A DNA stretch of 64,000 bases from Nonomuraea maritima (GTDB lineage: Bacteria > Actinomycetota > Actinomycetes > Streptosporangiales > Streptosporangiaceae): contig NZ_FNFB01000024.1 in NCBI RefSeq assembly GCF_900100395.1, positions 49,470 through 113,469 of the forward strand, given 5' to 3'. A program made the position numbers and the translations under genes. This document shows, in pieces, positions 1-8,487 of the stretch (position 1 is its first letter; every line of letters starts with the position of its first letter). Under the pieces are notes generated by a model that saw only the letters and a list, made by a program, of their open reading frames with translations, did no database searches and had not been told where the DNA came from.

Positions 1-160
1 TGGTCATGGCGTAGGCGTTGAGCGCCCTGGCCTGGACGGGCCCGCTGTAGGCGGTCGGCAGGATGGCCAGTACCTGCGGGGCGAGCACGGCGGCGGCGAT
101 CCCCTGGGCGACGCGGAAGGTGATCAGCGCGCCGGCGCCGGGAGCCAGGCCGCAGCCGAG
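1..160 (-). pseudogene. Truncated MFS drug-transporter fragment
   Basis: Read leftward from about position 160 this encodes a stretch starting LGCGLAPGAGAL, then RVAQG and a run ending in the window edge. This matches the third/fourth transmembrane region of EmrB/QacA-type MFS exporters, including the usual RxxQG element. Only a few unrelated codons and then an in-frame stop near 180 lie upstream, so the first roughly 80-90 residues (TM1-TM3) are missing. The C-terminal part runs out of the window. It is called a 5'-truncated remnant; a sequencing frameshift further upstream cannot be excluded. Confidence 0.55.
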
Positions 161-235
161 AACTGGCGGAAGCTGTGCTCAAGGCATGAGCATGAGGGCC
201 CTGCCGGTGGCGGCGGGCCCTCGCGGGTTCGGGCG

Positions 236-757
236 TCAGGAGACGAGCGCGTCCAGCTCGTCCTCCGGGAGGCCCAGATCGACCCGGATGCGGTAGCGCG
301 TCCGCAGCGCCGCCACGTGTTCTGGGTCGCTCTCGTCGCTGCCCAGAGCCGCCTGGGTGGCCCACTCGAGGCCCCCTTGGAGATCGCCGTAGGCGACCAG
401 CGTCTCGGCGATCGTGTGAGCGGTCGCCGTGGAGACGTCGCCCTCGGAGCGGATGGTCTCGATGACCTCCCTCGCCTCACTCGGCCGGTCGAGCTCGAAC
501 AGCGTGTCGGCGATGCCGGCCCGCGGGTCGAAACCCGCGTCGCCGCCGTCCTCGACCGCGCGCTGGAAACACTCCATCGCGCGTGCGGGCTGGCCCGCCG
601 CTCGCCACTCCTCGGCGGCGAGGACCAGGATGGACGCCCTGGAGACGTCGCCGGACGAGTAGTCGAGCGCGACGTCGTAGAGCCGACTGGCCAGGGAACC
701 GTGGTCGTCGGCCAGCAGGGCCTGCTCAAGCAGATGATCAAGGTGCTCACGGGTCAC
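236..757 (-). CDS. TPR-like conserved hypothetical protein
   Basis: Encodes about 173 residues of mostly alpha-helical, Ala/Glu/Arg-rich sequence with paired helices (for example the segments around AAEEWRAAGQPARAMECF and GIADTLFELDRPSEAREV) typical of tetratricopeptide repeats, so a protein-protein interaction role is likely. It has no signal peptide or membrane segment. I chose the GTG before TREHLDHLLEQ. The frame stays open to 847 with an ATG at 814, but that extra N-terminus is Arg-rich and unlike the rest. No partner is evident nearby. Confidence 0.6.
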   Translation of the reverse strand: MTREHLDHLLEQALLADDHGSLASRLYDVALDYSSGDVSRASILVLAAEEWRAAGQPARAMECFQRAVEDGGDAGFDPRAGIADTLFELDRPSEAREVIETIRSEGDVSTATAHTIAETLVAYGDLQGGLEWATQAALGSDESDPEHVAALRTRYRIRVDLGLPEDELDALVS

Positions 758-932
758 ATGCGCCACACTGCGAGAGTACCGAGCCCGCCGGTTCTTTGCC
801 CGGTCAATCCGCATCGCCGGTCCCGCACAAATTAGGCAACGTCTCACCCAATCGCGTGCTCAGTATGCGTATCGACGCAGGTCACAGGGCATTAATCACT
901 CGCTTTGCCGCCACGCGAGCGGAGGGACTGTG

Positions 933-1304
933 ATGGGCATGTCCAAGCAGACGACCTTCATGCTGGCCTGTGCCGTCGTCCTGTCTGCCCTCGTTCCCGG
1001 GGTGGCGGGCTACCTTTCGGGCCGCTTGGAAGCCATCGAAACGGCCGAGCGTAACCTCCGGGCCCTCGAAGCCAGGCTCGACGTCCGCGAGGCCAGGGGC
1101 GTGCGTCCCGCGCTGGCCGCGCCCTGTCAGCGTACGCAGGAAGAGTCGCAGCTGCAGGAGACGCCCGCCACCGCGCTCGGCGAGAACCGGAGCGAGAGCA
1201 CGAGCCAGCGGCGCTGGGCCCGTGACGTGTCGGCCTGGCTCGAGGAGGTCGAGCAGGCCGACCGCGACCAGACGCCCTACCTCGGCGACCACGACCCAAG
1301 CTGA
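933..1304 (+). CDS. Small membrane-anchored coiled-coil protein
   Basis: This 123-residue protein has one hydrophobic segment at about residues 8-26, followed by a charged helix rich in Glu/Arg and Leu (EAIETAERNLRALEARLD) likely to form a coiled coil, then a polar tail. It is probably anchored in the cytoplasmic membrane with the helix in the cytoplasm. GGAGG at 921-925 precedes the ATG at 933 by seven bases; a GTG at 930 is the alternative. It converges with the TetR gene and their 3' ends overlap by 28 bases. Function unknown. Confidence 0.6.
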   Translation: MGMSKQTTFMLACAVVLSALVPGVAGYLSGRLEAIETAERNLRALEARLDVREARGVRPALAAPCQRTQEESQLQETPATALGENRSESTSQRRWARDVSAWLEEVEQADRDQTPYLGDHDPS

Positions 1305-1933
1305 CGCGACAGGAACCCTCTCATCAGCTGCTTGGCCGCGTCGATGATCTCGGGAGCCCCCTCGGGGTCACGGCGGAACGCCAGTTTCAGCACGGCGTCG
1401 CCGGCCTCGACGGCGACCAGCACGGCGAGGTCCAGCGCCGCGCTGTCGGCCAGACCGAACTCCTTCAGGAACAGCCCGCGCAGCCGTCCCGCGATCACCG
1501 TGTTGTTGTCGGAGTCGGAGTCGAGCAGGTTGAGGTCGACGACGTCGCCGAAGTGCAGGCTCTTGAACCCGGAGACCGTACGGTGCATGTCGACGTAGAT
1601 GTCGATGATCGCGTCGACGGCCTCCCACCAGCCGCGGTAGTCCTCCTCCAGGAAGCGGCGGTCGACCCTGCGGACGAACTCCTCGACGTTGCGGCGGGTG
1701 AGCTCCTGCGTGATGGCGCGTTTGTCCGGGAAGAACTGGTACACCGAACCGATCGCCACGCCCGCCCGGTCGGCTATGCGCGTGGTCGACAGGGCTTCGT
1801 ACCCTGCCTCGTCGAGCAGTTCGGCGCAGGCGTCGAGCATCCGCTCGACGCGCCGGGCGCTACGGCGTTGCGCCGGTTGGCGTCTGAGGGCTTTGGGGGC
1901 GTTGCACTCGTCATCCGGTTGCGGCGAAGACAC
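1277..1933 (-). CDS. TetR/AcrR family transcriptional regulator
   Basis: The N-terminal helix-turn-helix is clear: a conserved helix (RMLDACAELLDEAGYEALS), the recognition part TTRIADRAGVAIGSVYQFF and PDK, then a variable all-helical ligand-binding domain containing WWEAVDAIIDIYV and FRRDPEG. It is a dimeric DNA-binding repressor typical of transporter or lipid-metabolism control. The chosen GTG at 1933 has AGGAG upstream at 1945-1949; an in-frame ATG at 1963 is possible. Its target is unknown. The nearest candidates are itself and its divergent upstream region, which holds a perfect GGGAAATTTCCC palindrome. Confidence 0.9.
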   Translation of the reverse strand: MSSPQPDDECNAPKALRRQPAQRRSARRVERMLDACAELLDEAGYEALSTTRIADRAGVAIGSVYQFFPDKRAITQELTRRNVEEFVRRVDRRFLEEDYRGWWEAVDAIIDIYVDMHRTVSGFKSLHFGDVVDLNLLDSDSDNNTVIAGRLRGLFLKEFGLADSAALDLAVLVAVEAGDAVLKLAFRRDPEGAPEIIDAAKQLMRGFLSRQLGSWSPR

Positions 1934-2407
1934 ATGCTTATCTTCTCCTGCTTGCGCGATCATTACCTGTCAATTTGGGGATTTCTCCGGGGACGGACGT
2001 GCTTGGCCGACCATCTCATCGCCCATAGCACCATTTTTGGACATGGGAAATTTCCCTTCCGGAACGGCCGCCTTTCAACGCGCAGCGACCGATACACGTC
2101 CCCCTGACGCCGGGCACGCGTTCACACAGCTGCGCTGACCTGCTGATCCCTGGTGGGACACGACACAGGGGCCCCGACGTGCGTAAGCGCGGGACACCGC
2201 CACACCCGACCACGGACACCGCCCCTTTCCGCCGCGCCAACCGAAAGGCGGCCCGCTAGGCGGGTTCGCCCGTTTATCGCAATGTCCGATACTTGACAAT
2301 CAGCGACGAAATTCCATGAAAGATTTTCCATTAGTCGGATATCCCGGGGTGGCGGCCGCTCCTCCGACCGAGGCGCGGGCAGAAGGGCCGCGGGACAGGG
2401 GCGGGGG
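1934..2407. other. Intergenic region upstream of the tetR gene
   Basis: About 470 bases without a credible gene; the short open frames here have atypical composition. The part nearest tetR is AT-richer than its surroundings and holds a TTGACA on the minus strand at 1968-1973 and the palindrome at 2045-2056. Another TTGACA lies on the plus strand at 2293-2298 without a matching -10 element. I see no terminator for the capA-like gene. Confidence 0.5.
2045..2056. promoter_or_regulatory. Perfect 12-bp palindrome, candidate TetR operator
   Basis: GGGAAATTTCCC is self-complementary and lies 112 bases upstream of the tetR GTG. TetR repressors commonly bind palindromes in their own promoter region. 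This is position-based inference only. Confidence 0.3.
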
Positions 2408-3508
2408 TTACGGGCGGGCGGACAGGCCGGTGCAGGAGCGGAGGGACTCCCAGTCCGCTATGGCTCGTGTGCGGGACGAGCCCGTCATCGGGACGGGGAT
2501 GCCGCCCTGGATGGTGGCCGGGGTCCAGGTGTCCTTGAGGATCTTGCGGCCGTTGATGGTCAGGGTCAGCACGCCGGTCCTGCCGGTGGTGGCGGGGTTG
2601 GAGTTGTAGAAGACGAAGTTCCCCATCCCGTAGCTCACGTACGCCTTGTTCAGGTAGCCCGCGCCGAGCAGGATGTGCGCGTGGCCGCCGACCACCACGT
2701 CGGCCCCCGCCTTGACCAACTTGGGGGCGAGCCCGAGCTGGGCCTCGTTGGGGCACCGCTGCAGCTCGGTCCCCCAGTGCAGGTGGACGATGACGGTGTC
2801 GGAGTTCTTGCGCGCGTTCCGTACGGCCTTCAGCAGGTCGCTCTCGTTCTTGGCCGAGGCGAGGCCGCCCTGCCGGGCCGTGGCCGTCCACGACGGGATG
2901 AACTCGGCGTCGATCACCTGCGTGGCCGCGATGACGGCCACCCGGTTGCCGTTCACGGTCCTGCGGAACGGCCGGTACGCCTGTTCCGCGTTCCTCCCGA
3001 TCCCCACGACGGGGAACTTGCTGCTCCTGATGGCCGCCAGCGAGTCGGCGAGACCGCTCTGCATGTAGTCCATGCCGTGGTTGTTGGCCATCGACGCGAC
3101 GTCCACCCCGGCGGCCTTGAGCGCGGCGAAGGCGCCGGCCGGGGCCCTGAAGGTGTACTGCTTGCCGGGCGCGGGAGTCCCCCCTGTGGTGATGGCCGTC
3201 TCCAGGTTCACCATCGCGAGGTCGGCCTTGCTCAGCACGCGCGAGATCGGCCCGAGCGCCGTGCGCGGGTTGTCCAGCCGCGCGCGCAGGAAGCCCTCGA
3301 AGTGCACGTCCCCGCCGAAGGCGATGGTGAACGGCCGGCGCTGCGGCGTCGGCTTCCGGGACGGCCTTTCGGCCGGCGGCTGCTGGGAGGCGGCCTGCGG
3401 CCCGATCGTCGCGCGCTGGGGTTCGCGCTGCACGGGTGCGGGTGCGGGTGAACACGCGGTCAGCAAGGCGACCACGACGAACAGGGGGACGGCGAGGGGG
3501 ATTCTCAT
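2408..3508 (-). CDS. CapA-family (PGA-capsule type) metallophosphatase-like lipoprotein
   Basis: From the ATG at 3508 the protein starts MRIPLAV and has a hydrophobic signal ending in the lipobox LTAC, so it should be lipid-anchored outside the membrane. A Pro/Gln/Arg-rich linker precedes the CapA domain. Diagnostic motifs are FGGDVHFEGF (GDxH metal site), MVNLETAI, MANNHGMDY (NNH), VHLHWGTE and GGHAHI. CapA/PgsA proteins belong to the calcineurin-like metallophosphatase fold and are implicated in poly-gamma-glutamate or cell-envelope processing. No pgsB/C genes are nearby, so the substrate is unknown. The frame extends further upstream but without a plausible N-terminus. Confidence 0.85.
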   Translation of the reverse strand: MRIPLAVPLFVVVALLTACSPAPAPVQREPQRATIGPQAASQQPPAERPSRKPTPQRRPFTIAFGGDVHFEGFLRARLDNPRTALGPISRVLSKADLAMVNLETAITTGGTPAPGKQYTFRAPAGAFAALKAAGVDVASMANNHGMDYMQSGLADSLAAIRSSKFPVVGIGRNAEQAYRPFRRTVNGNRVAVIAATQVIDAEFIPSWTATARQGGLASAKNESDLLKAVRNARKNSDTVIVHLHWGTELQRCPNEAQLGLAPKLVKAGADVVVGGHAHILLGAGYLNKAYVSYGMGNFVFYNSNPATTGRTGVLTLTINGRKILKDTWTPATIQGGIPVPMTGSSRTRAIADWESLRSCTGLSARP

Positions 3509-3569
3509 CTGCCGGAACTTCCGCTCGAATCCATCTATATGGGGATTCGAGCATGCCATGACGGACCGA

Positions 3570-4406
3570 CTACCGCGCAAACTCCCGATGCTTCATCAAC
3601 TTGGACATAGCGCTACGCGTCTCGTCGTCCAGGGGCATGAAGACCACCAAGCGGAGTTCGGGCACGGCCATGAGATTGGTGGTGCTGAAGCGCAGCGTCC
3701 CGTACCGCGCGTGCCGCAGGCTCTTCACCCGCACCCCCGGCTCGGCGACGTCCTGGCGGGCCCACAACCGCGCGAACTCCGCGCTCTCCTCGCTGAGCCG
3801 CCGGACGAAGTCCTGCCAGCTGGGGTCGTCGGCGTGCCTGCTGTAGGCGCTCCTGAAGATCGCTACCGACCGCGCCAGCTCGCTGTCGCGCTCGACGACC
3901 ACGGTCTCGTGCGAGGTGTTGACGCACGCCTGCCAGAGCGAGTTCCGCTCACCCTCGGGCGCGGCGACCACCTCAGGGAACAGCCCCGCGTACGCGGGGT
4001 TCCACGCCAGGATGTCGCAGCGGCTGTTGGTCACGTACGCCGGCATGTCGCCGAGCCGGTCAAGGATGGCCTGCATCTCGGGCGTCACCTGGCCGGAGTC
4101 GCCCGGTGCCGGCTCCTCGGCCTGGCCGGCCAGCCGGTAGAGGTGGCGGCGCTCGGCGCTGTCGAGCCGGAGCGTCCGCGCGATCGCGTCGAGCACCTGG
4201 CTGCTGGCGTTGATCGGACGCCCCTGCTCCAGCCACGTGTACCAGGTCACCCCGACGCCCGCGAGCTGGGCGACCTCCTCGCGCCGCAGCCCCGGCGTGC
4301 GCCGCCGCGCGCCGGGGGCGAGGTCGACCATCTCGGGGGTGATCCGCTCACGCCGGCTGCGCAGGAACGCCGACAGGTCGGTTCGCCTCGCCTCCATCAC
4401 ATGCAC
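3570..4406 (-). CDS. XRE-type regulator with MmyB-like ligand-binding domain
   Basis: Residues about 10-80 form a Cro/CI helix-turn-helix (LRREEVAQLAGVGVTWYTWLE, then QGRPINAS). The remainder is the MmyB-like ligand-binding domain, seen in CDILAWNPAY, the LWQACVN region and RVKSLRHARYGTLRF near the end. Such proteins are one-component regulators common next to oxidoreductases or efflux genes in actinomycetes. It is divergent from the MFS pump at 4509 across 102 bases holding a perfect inverted repeat, so it most likely controls the pump and itself. Start is ATG 4406 or the ATG three codons later. Confidence 0.9.
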   Translation of the reverse strand: MHVMEARRTDLSAFLRSRRERITPEMVDLAPGARRRTPGLRREEVAQLAGVGVTWYTWLEQGRPINASSQVLDAIARTLRLDSAERRHLYRLAGQAEEPAPGDSGQVTPEMQAILDRLGDMPAYVTNSRCDILAWNPAYAGLFPEVVAAPEGERNSLWQACVNTSHETVVVERDSELARSVAIFRSAYSRHADDPSWQDFVRRLSEESAEFARLWARQDVAEPGVRVKSLRHARYGTLRFSTTNLMAVPELRLVVFMPLDDETRSAMSKLMKHREFAR

Positions 4407-4436
4407 TTCTCCACTATGGGGGCACGCGGGACACTC

Positions 4437-4504
4437 AACCAGTTACCCGTAATACCAGTATAAAGAGGCTCTCGTTACTGGTATCCGCTGGGCTGCAAAC
4501 TGGT
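4437..4504. promoter_or_regulatory. Operator cluster between XRE regulator and MFS pump
   Basis: A perfect 9-bp inverted repeat, ATACCAGTA at 4452-4460 and TACTGGTAT at 4476-4484, is flanked by two further half-sites of the same core: AACCAGTT at 4437-4444 and AACTGGT at 4498-4504, just before the pump ATG. The plus strand carries TATAAA at 4459-4464 and the minus strand TATACT at 4457-4462, so the inner repeat covers likely -10 elements of both promoters. Binding by the adjacent XRE protein is inference. Confidence 0.6.
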
Positions 4505-4508
4505 CATC

Positions 4509-5909
4509 ATGTCGCAAACAGCTGCGGTTTCCTCGCCAGCAACTGCCGGAACACAGAAGGGCAGGGCCGGGGGCCTGCTCCTCACGATCATCCTTGTCGG
4601 GCAGTTCCTGGCCATCCTGAACGTCAACATCGTGAACGTGGCCATCCCCACCATCGAGTCGGACCTGCACTCCTCCGGGGCCGGTCTGCAGCTGATCGCG
4701 GCCGGTTACACCATTGTCTACGCCGTCCTGCTGATCACCGGAGCCAGGGTCGGCGACCTGTTCGGCTATCGCAACGCGTTTCTCGGCGGTTTGACGGTCT
4801 TCACGATCGCCACGCTCGGCGCCGGCCTCGCGCCGTCGACGACCTGGCTGGTGGCCGCCCGGCTGCTCCAGGGCGCGGGGGCGGCGATGATGCTCCCGCA
4901 GGTGATGACGCTGATCCAGCGCAATTACCGCGGTGCGGCGCGGGGGCGCGCACTCGGCCTGTGGTCGCTGGTGATCAGCGGCGGCGTGGTGATCGGACAG
5001 GCGCTCGGCGGCGTCCTGCTGGGTCTCGGCCTCGGCTGGCGGATCCTGTTCCTGGCGCTGGCGCCGATCGGGTTGCTGCTGCTCGCGGTCGGGGCACGGG
5101 TGCTGCCCACCGACGCCGGCGGCGGCCGGGCGGGGCTCGACCCTGGCGGCCTGGTGAGCCTGGCGGCGGCCGTGCTGCTCTTCGTGGGTCCCCTGGTGCT
5201 CGGACGCGACCTCGGCTGGCCGGTGTGGGGCTGGGTGGCGATGGGTCTGAGCGTCGTGATGTTCGTGGTGTTCGTCCGTATCGAGCGCTGGGTGACGGCC
5301 CGGGGCCGCCGTCCTCTCGTGGACGCGCGCGTGCTGCGCGCGCCCGGCATGCGTCCTGGCCTGGTGACACAGCTGTTCGGACCGGCCACCTGGGGCGCGT
5401 TCCTGTTCACCTCGGCCCTGCACCTGCAGGGCGACCTGCACCTGACGCCGCTCTCGTCCGGCATGATGCTCGTGCCCTGCGCGCTGGCGTACGCGGCGGT
5501 CGGGCTCGCCTGGCCGCGTCTTCCCGCGCGCCTGCAGCGTCCGCTCGTGCCCGTCGGGTTCGTGGTGGCCGCGCCGTCGTACCTGGGGCTGGGGTTCTTC
5601 GCCTCGGGCGGTGTGGCGTACGCGGTGACGAGCGCCCTCATCGGCGCCGGGCTGGGCGTGCTCGTCGCGGTGACCACCATGGCCACCGAGCACGTCGACA
5701 GCGCGTACGCCTCCGACGCGAGCGGCGCGCTGCTCACGGTCATGCAGCTCGGCCAGGTCATCGGCATCTCGACGGTCGGGACGCTGTTCATCTCGCTGCA
5801 GAGCCGGACCGACGGCTCCGCCTCGCTGCTCTCGTCGATCGCCATGGCGGCCCTGGCCGTCGTCGCCGGCCTGGGCTCCCTCTTCCTGGTACGCCGCCGA
5901 GCGGCTTAG
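4509..5909 (+). CDS. MFS multidrug efflux transporter (EmrB/QacA type)
   Basis: This 466-residue integral membrane protein has a short polar N-terminus, then regular hydrophobic segments. MFS motifs are visible: the TM1 region with FLAILNVNIVNVAIPTI, motif A GARVGDLFGYRNAF, and AARLLQGAGAAMMLPQV with the TM4 RxxQG element. It should export drugs or metabolites by proton antiport. The start lies directly after an operator half-site with no Shine-Dalgarno, suggesting a near-leaderless transcript. Divergence from the XRE gene implies local regulation. Confidence 0.9.
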   Translation: MSQTAAVSSPATAGTQKGRAGGLLLTIILVGQFLAILNVNIVNVAIPTIESDLHSSGAGLQLIAAGYTIVYAVLLITGARVGDLFGYRNAFLGGLTVFTIATLGAGLAPSTTWLVAARLLQGAGAAMMLPQVMTLIQRNYRGAARGRALGLWSLVISGGVVIGQALGGVLLGLGLGWRILFLALAPIGLLLLAVGARVLPTDAGGGRAGLDPGGLVSLAAAVLLFVGPLVLGRDLGWPVWGWVAMGLSVVMFVVFVRIERWVTARGRRPLVDARVLRAPGMRPGLVTQLFGPATWGAFLFTSALHLQGDLHLTPLSSGMMLVPCALAYAAVGLAWPRLPARLQRPLVPVGFVVAAPSYLGLGFFASGGVAYAVTSALIGAGLGVLVAVTTMATEHVDSAYASDASGALLTVMQLGQVIGISTVGTLFISLQSRTDGSASLLSSIAMAALAVVAGLGSLFLVRRRAA

Positions 5910-5924
5910 GTTGCATGATTCGTA

Positions 5925-5943
5925 AACTTGAATAGTTCAAGTT
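5925..5943. promoter_or_regulatory. Inverted repeat upstream of catalase
   Basis: AACTTGAA-TAG-TTCAAGTT is a perfect 8-bp inverted repeat with a 3-bp centre, 162 bases before the catalase ATG. The TTGAA/TTCAA core resembles operators of MarR/OhrR-type or Fur-type peroxide sensors. Which protein binds it is unknown, and none of those families is encoded in the window. Confidence 0.45.
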
Positions 5944-6104
5944 AACGGCGTAGGTTGGCGTGCACGGGGGACGACAACCGGCGCCGCACCAGGTCGGACC
6001 GCGGGTCGCCGCGGCCCGGCCGGTGAACGTCACGGGGACGAAGCCGGCGGCGCCTGCCGGGACGTCTGCCCGAGCCGCATACACCGACATTCGGAGATCG
6101 CGCC

Positions 6105-7553
6105 ATGACGACCAGGCCCACCACCACGGACGACGCGGGCATCCCCGCCCCGAGCGACGAACACTCGCTCTCTGTCGGCCCGAACGGCCCGCTGCTCCTT
6201 CAGGACCACTACGTCATCCAGAAGATGGCCCACTTCAACCGGGAACGCGTCCCGGAACGCGTGGTCCACGCCAAGGGCGGCGGCGCGTTCGGCGTCCTGC
6301 AGATCACCGAGGACGTCAGCCAGTACACCAAGGCCAAGCTCTTCCAGAAGGGCGCGCAGACGCCGCTCCTGCTGCGCTGCTCGACCGTGGCCGGCGAACT
6401 GGGCAGCGCCGACACCGCGCGCGACCCTCGCGGCTTCGCGCTGAAGTTCTACACCGAGGACGGCAACTACGACATCGTCGGCAACAACACGCCGATCTTC
6501 TTCATCCGCGACCCGCAGAAGTTCTCCGACTTCATCCACAGCCAGAAGCGGCGCCCCGACAACCACCTGCGTGACCACAACATGCAGTGGGACTTCTGGA
6601 CGCTGTCACCCGAGTCGGCCCACCAGGTCACCTTCCTGATGACCGACCGCGGCACGCCCGCGAGCTGGCGGCACATGCACGGCTTCGGGTCGCACACCTT
6701 CCTCTGGTACAACGCCGCCGGCGAGCGGTTCTGGGTCAAGTACCACTTCAAGACCGACCAGGGCATCCAGAACTTCACCGCCTCCGAGGCCGCCGCGCTG
6801 CAGGGCACCGACCCCGACTACCACACCCGCGACCTGTACGAGGCGATCAAGCGCGGCGACCACCCGTCGTGGACGGTCAACGTGCAGATCATGCCGTTCG
6901 AGGCGGCGGCCGACTACCGGTTCAACCCGTTCGACCTGACCAAGGTGTGGCCGCACAGCGACTACCCCGAGATCACGATCGGCAGGTTCGTCCTGAACCG
7001 CAACCCCGAGAACTACTTCGCCCAGATCGAGCAGGCGGGCTTCGAGCCGTCGAACCTGGTGCCCGGCATCGGCACCTCGCCGGACAAGATGCTGCAGGGC
7101 CGCCTGTTCTCCTACCCGGACGCCCACCGCTACCGGATCGGGCCCAACTACCTGCAGCTGCCGGTCAACGCGCCGCGCGTGCCGGTCAACTCCTACAACT
7201 TCGACGGTCCGATGGCCTATCGCAACCCGGAGGGCCTCGGGTTCGCGCCCAACTCCTACGGCGGACCGGTGGCCGACCCGGCCCTGTACGAGGCGGAGAA
7301 CTACCACGTCACTGGCGAGATCGTCCGCTCGGCGTACGCCAAGCACGCGGAGGACGACGACTACGTCCAGGCCCGCGCCCTGTGGGAGAACGTGCTCTCG
7401 GACACCGACCGCGCCCACCTGGTGGACAACATCGTCGGCCACGCCTCGGCGCCCGAGGTGACGGCGGAGATGAAGCAGCGCGTGGTGACGTACTGGACCA
7501 ACATCCACAAGGACCTCGGCCACCGCGTCTCCCAGGCCCTCAGCCTGTCCTGA
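6105..7553 (+). CDS. katA: Monofunctional heme catalase, small-subunit type
   Basis: Decomposes hydrogen peroxide to water and oxygen using heme b. The 482-residue length fits clade 3 small-subunit catalases. Catalytic His55 lies in ERVVHAKGGGAFG, the distal Asn in GNNTPIFF (about 127-128), and the proximal heme-ligand Tyr337 in GRLFSYPDAHRYR; the RDPRGFALKFYT signature is complete. GGAG precedes the ATG. The gene stands alone between a palindrome upstream and a strong hairpin downstream, so it is probably monocistronic and peroxide-controlled. Confidence 0.95.
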   Translation: MTTRPTTTDDAGIPAPSDEHSLSVGPNGPLLLQDHYVIQKMAHFNRERVPERVVHAKGGGAFGVLQITEDVSQYTKAKLFQKGAQTPLLLRCSTVAGELGSADTARDPRGFALKFYTEDGNYDIVGNNTPIFFIRDPQKFSDFIHSQKRRPDNHLRDHNMQWDFWTLSPESAHQVTFLMTDRGTPASWRHMHGFGSHTFLWYNAAGERFWVKYHFKTDQGIQNFTASEAAALQGTDPDYHTRDLYEAIKRGDHPSWTVNVQIMPFEAAADYRFNPFDLTKVWPHSDYPEITIGRFVLNRNPENYFAQIEQAGFEPSNLVPGIGTSPDKMLQGRLFSYPDAHRYRIGPNYLQLPVNAPRVPVNSYNFDGPMAYRNPEGLGFAPNSYGGPVADPALYEAENYHVTGEIVRSAYAKHAEDDDYVQARALWENVLSDTDRAHLVDNIVGHASAPEVTAEMKQRVVTYWTNIHKDLGHRVSQALSLS

Positions 7554-7564
7554 CCCTCTTGCAC

Positions 7565-7597
7565 AACGGCCCGCGTCCCACCGCGACGCGGGCCGTT
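7565..7597 (+). terminator. Hairpin terminator after catalase
   Basis: A perfect 13-bp stem (AACGGCCCGCGTC pairing with GACGCGGGCCGTT) with a 7-base loop lies 12 bases past the catalase stop. It is followed only by TCTC, the T-poor form common in high-GC actinomycetes. Confidence 0.8.
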
Positions 7598-7616
7598 CTC
7601 ATGGCACCGTAGAGTC

Positions 7617-8348
7617 ATGAGCTCACTAAGTCGCCGCCCCCGCACGTCACCGTTTCTGCTGCTGACGCTGATAGCCGCCGTCTTGCTCATGTCAGCCACC
7701 TTGCTGTCACCGCTATTACTAGAACACCTCGTGCCTTCCGGGCCCCCTTGGCAAGAACTGAGCGCTGTGGGAGAAACCTACGGAGCGGCGTCTGCAGTCA
7801 TTTCCGCGGTAGCGCTGGTCGCCATCGGCTTCTCTCTATTCCTGCAAGCCCGCGAGGCTAGATTCGCCCGCAGGGCGGCCGAACGCGCGCATCACTTCGA
7901 TCTGATGCAGCTCCAGATAGAGAATCCGGAGCTGAGTAGGGCCTTGGGCATGCCGACCACCGGCCTTTCACCCCAGTTGCACATCTACCTCAACCTCGTT
8001 CTGTCGTACTGGGAGATGCTTTTCTTGGTGGGGGAGATGCCAGATTCCGTGCTCATCGAGTACGCGAAGGGCGACTTCTTCGGCACACAGGCCGGAAGAC
8101 AGTACTGGGAGGGCACTCGCGAGTACCGCCTCGCGATGGCCAAGAACCGAGCCAGTCGGCGGTTCATTCAGGTGATCGACTCGGCTTGGCAGCAGCTTGC
8201 GCCGCTGGAGCCGCCTGCCCCGACAACAGACGCCTCACCACCTCGTCGGAACGTCCAGGCCGCCGCAGTAGGCGCCACCGCCACGGCAGCCGTCGCCCTG
8301 ATGATCATCTGGCTCACGCGATCGAAGAAGGGGCCCACCAATACTTGA
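7617..8348 (+). CDS. DUF6082-type membrane protein
   Basis: A 243-residue protein with hydrophobic segments at about residues 12-36 and 57-78, the motif WQELSAVGETYGAASAVISA, and then a cytoplasmic helical domain (FDLMQLQIENPELSRALG, LNLVLSYWEMLF). A third hydrophobic stretch lies near the C-terminus (AVGATATAAVALMIIWL). This layout is shared by the actinomycete DUF6082 family, whose function is not known. Codon use looks a little less GC-biased than neighbouring genes, which fits accessory DNA. Confidence 0.75.
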   Translation: MSSLSRRPRTSPFLLLTLIAAVLLMSATLLSPLLLEHLVPSGPPWQELSAVGETYGAASAVISAVALVAIGFSLFLQAREARFARRAAERAHHFDLMQLQIENPELSRALGMPTTGLSPQLHIYLNLVLSYWEMLFLVGEMPDSVLIEYAKGDFFGTQAGRQYWEGTREYRLAMAKNRASRRFIQVIDSAWQQLAPLEPPAPTTDASPPRRNVQAAAVGATATAAVALMIIWLTRSKKGPTNT

Positions 8349-8439
8349 TCAATAGGGACATCGGTGTGTCATGCTAGGCAAGTCTTCTGCGCTCAAGGCT
8401 AGGAGCTGGAAGCTCACGGAGGCGTCGCCTCCCACCCCG

Positions 8440-8479
8440 AACGGCCCTGCAGGTTGTCCCACCAACTTGCAGGGCCGTT
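8440..8479. terminator. Bidirectional terminator hairpin
   Basis: AACGGCCCTGCA at 8440-8451 pairs with TGCAGGGCCGTT at 8468-8479, with inner GTTG/CAAC pairing. It sits between the convergent DUF6082 and DUF397 genes and can serve both. Confidence 0.75.
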
Positions 8480-8487
8480 CCTCATAC

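Noticed and set aside
882..1292. 136-codon leftward frame opposite the small membrane protein
   Set aside because: Composition is a shadow of the plus-strand gene, which has a Shine-Dalgarno, a membrane helix and a coiled coil.
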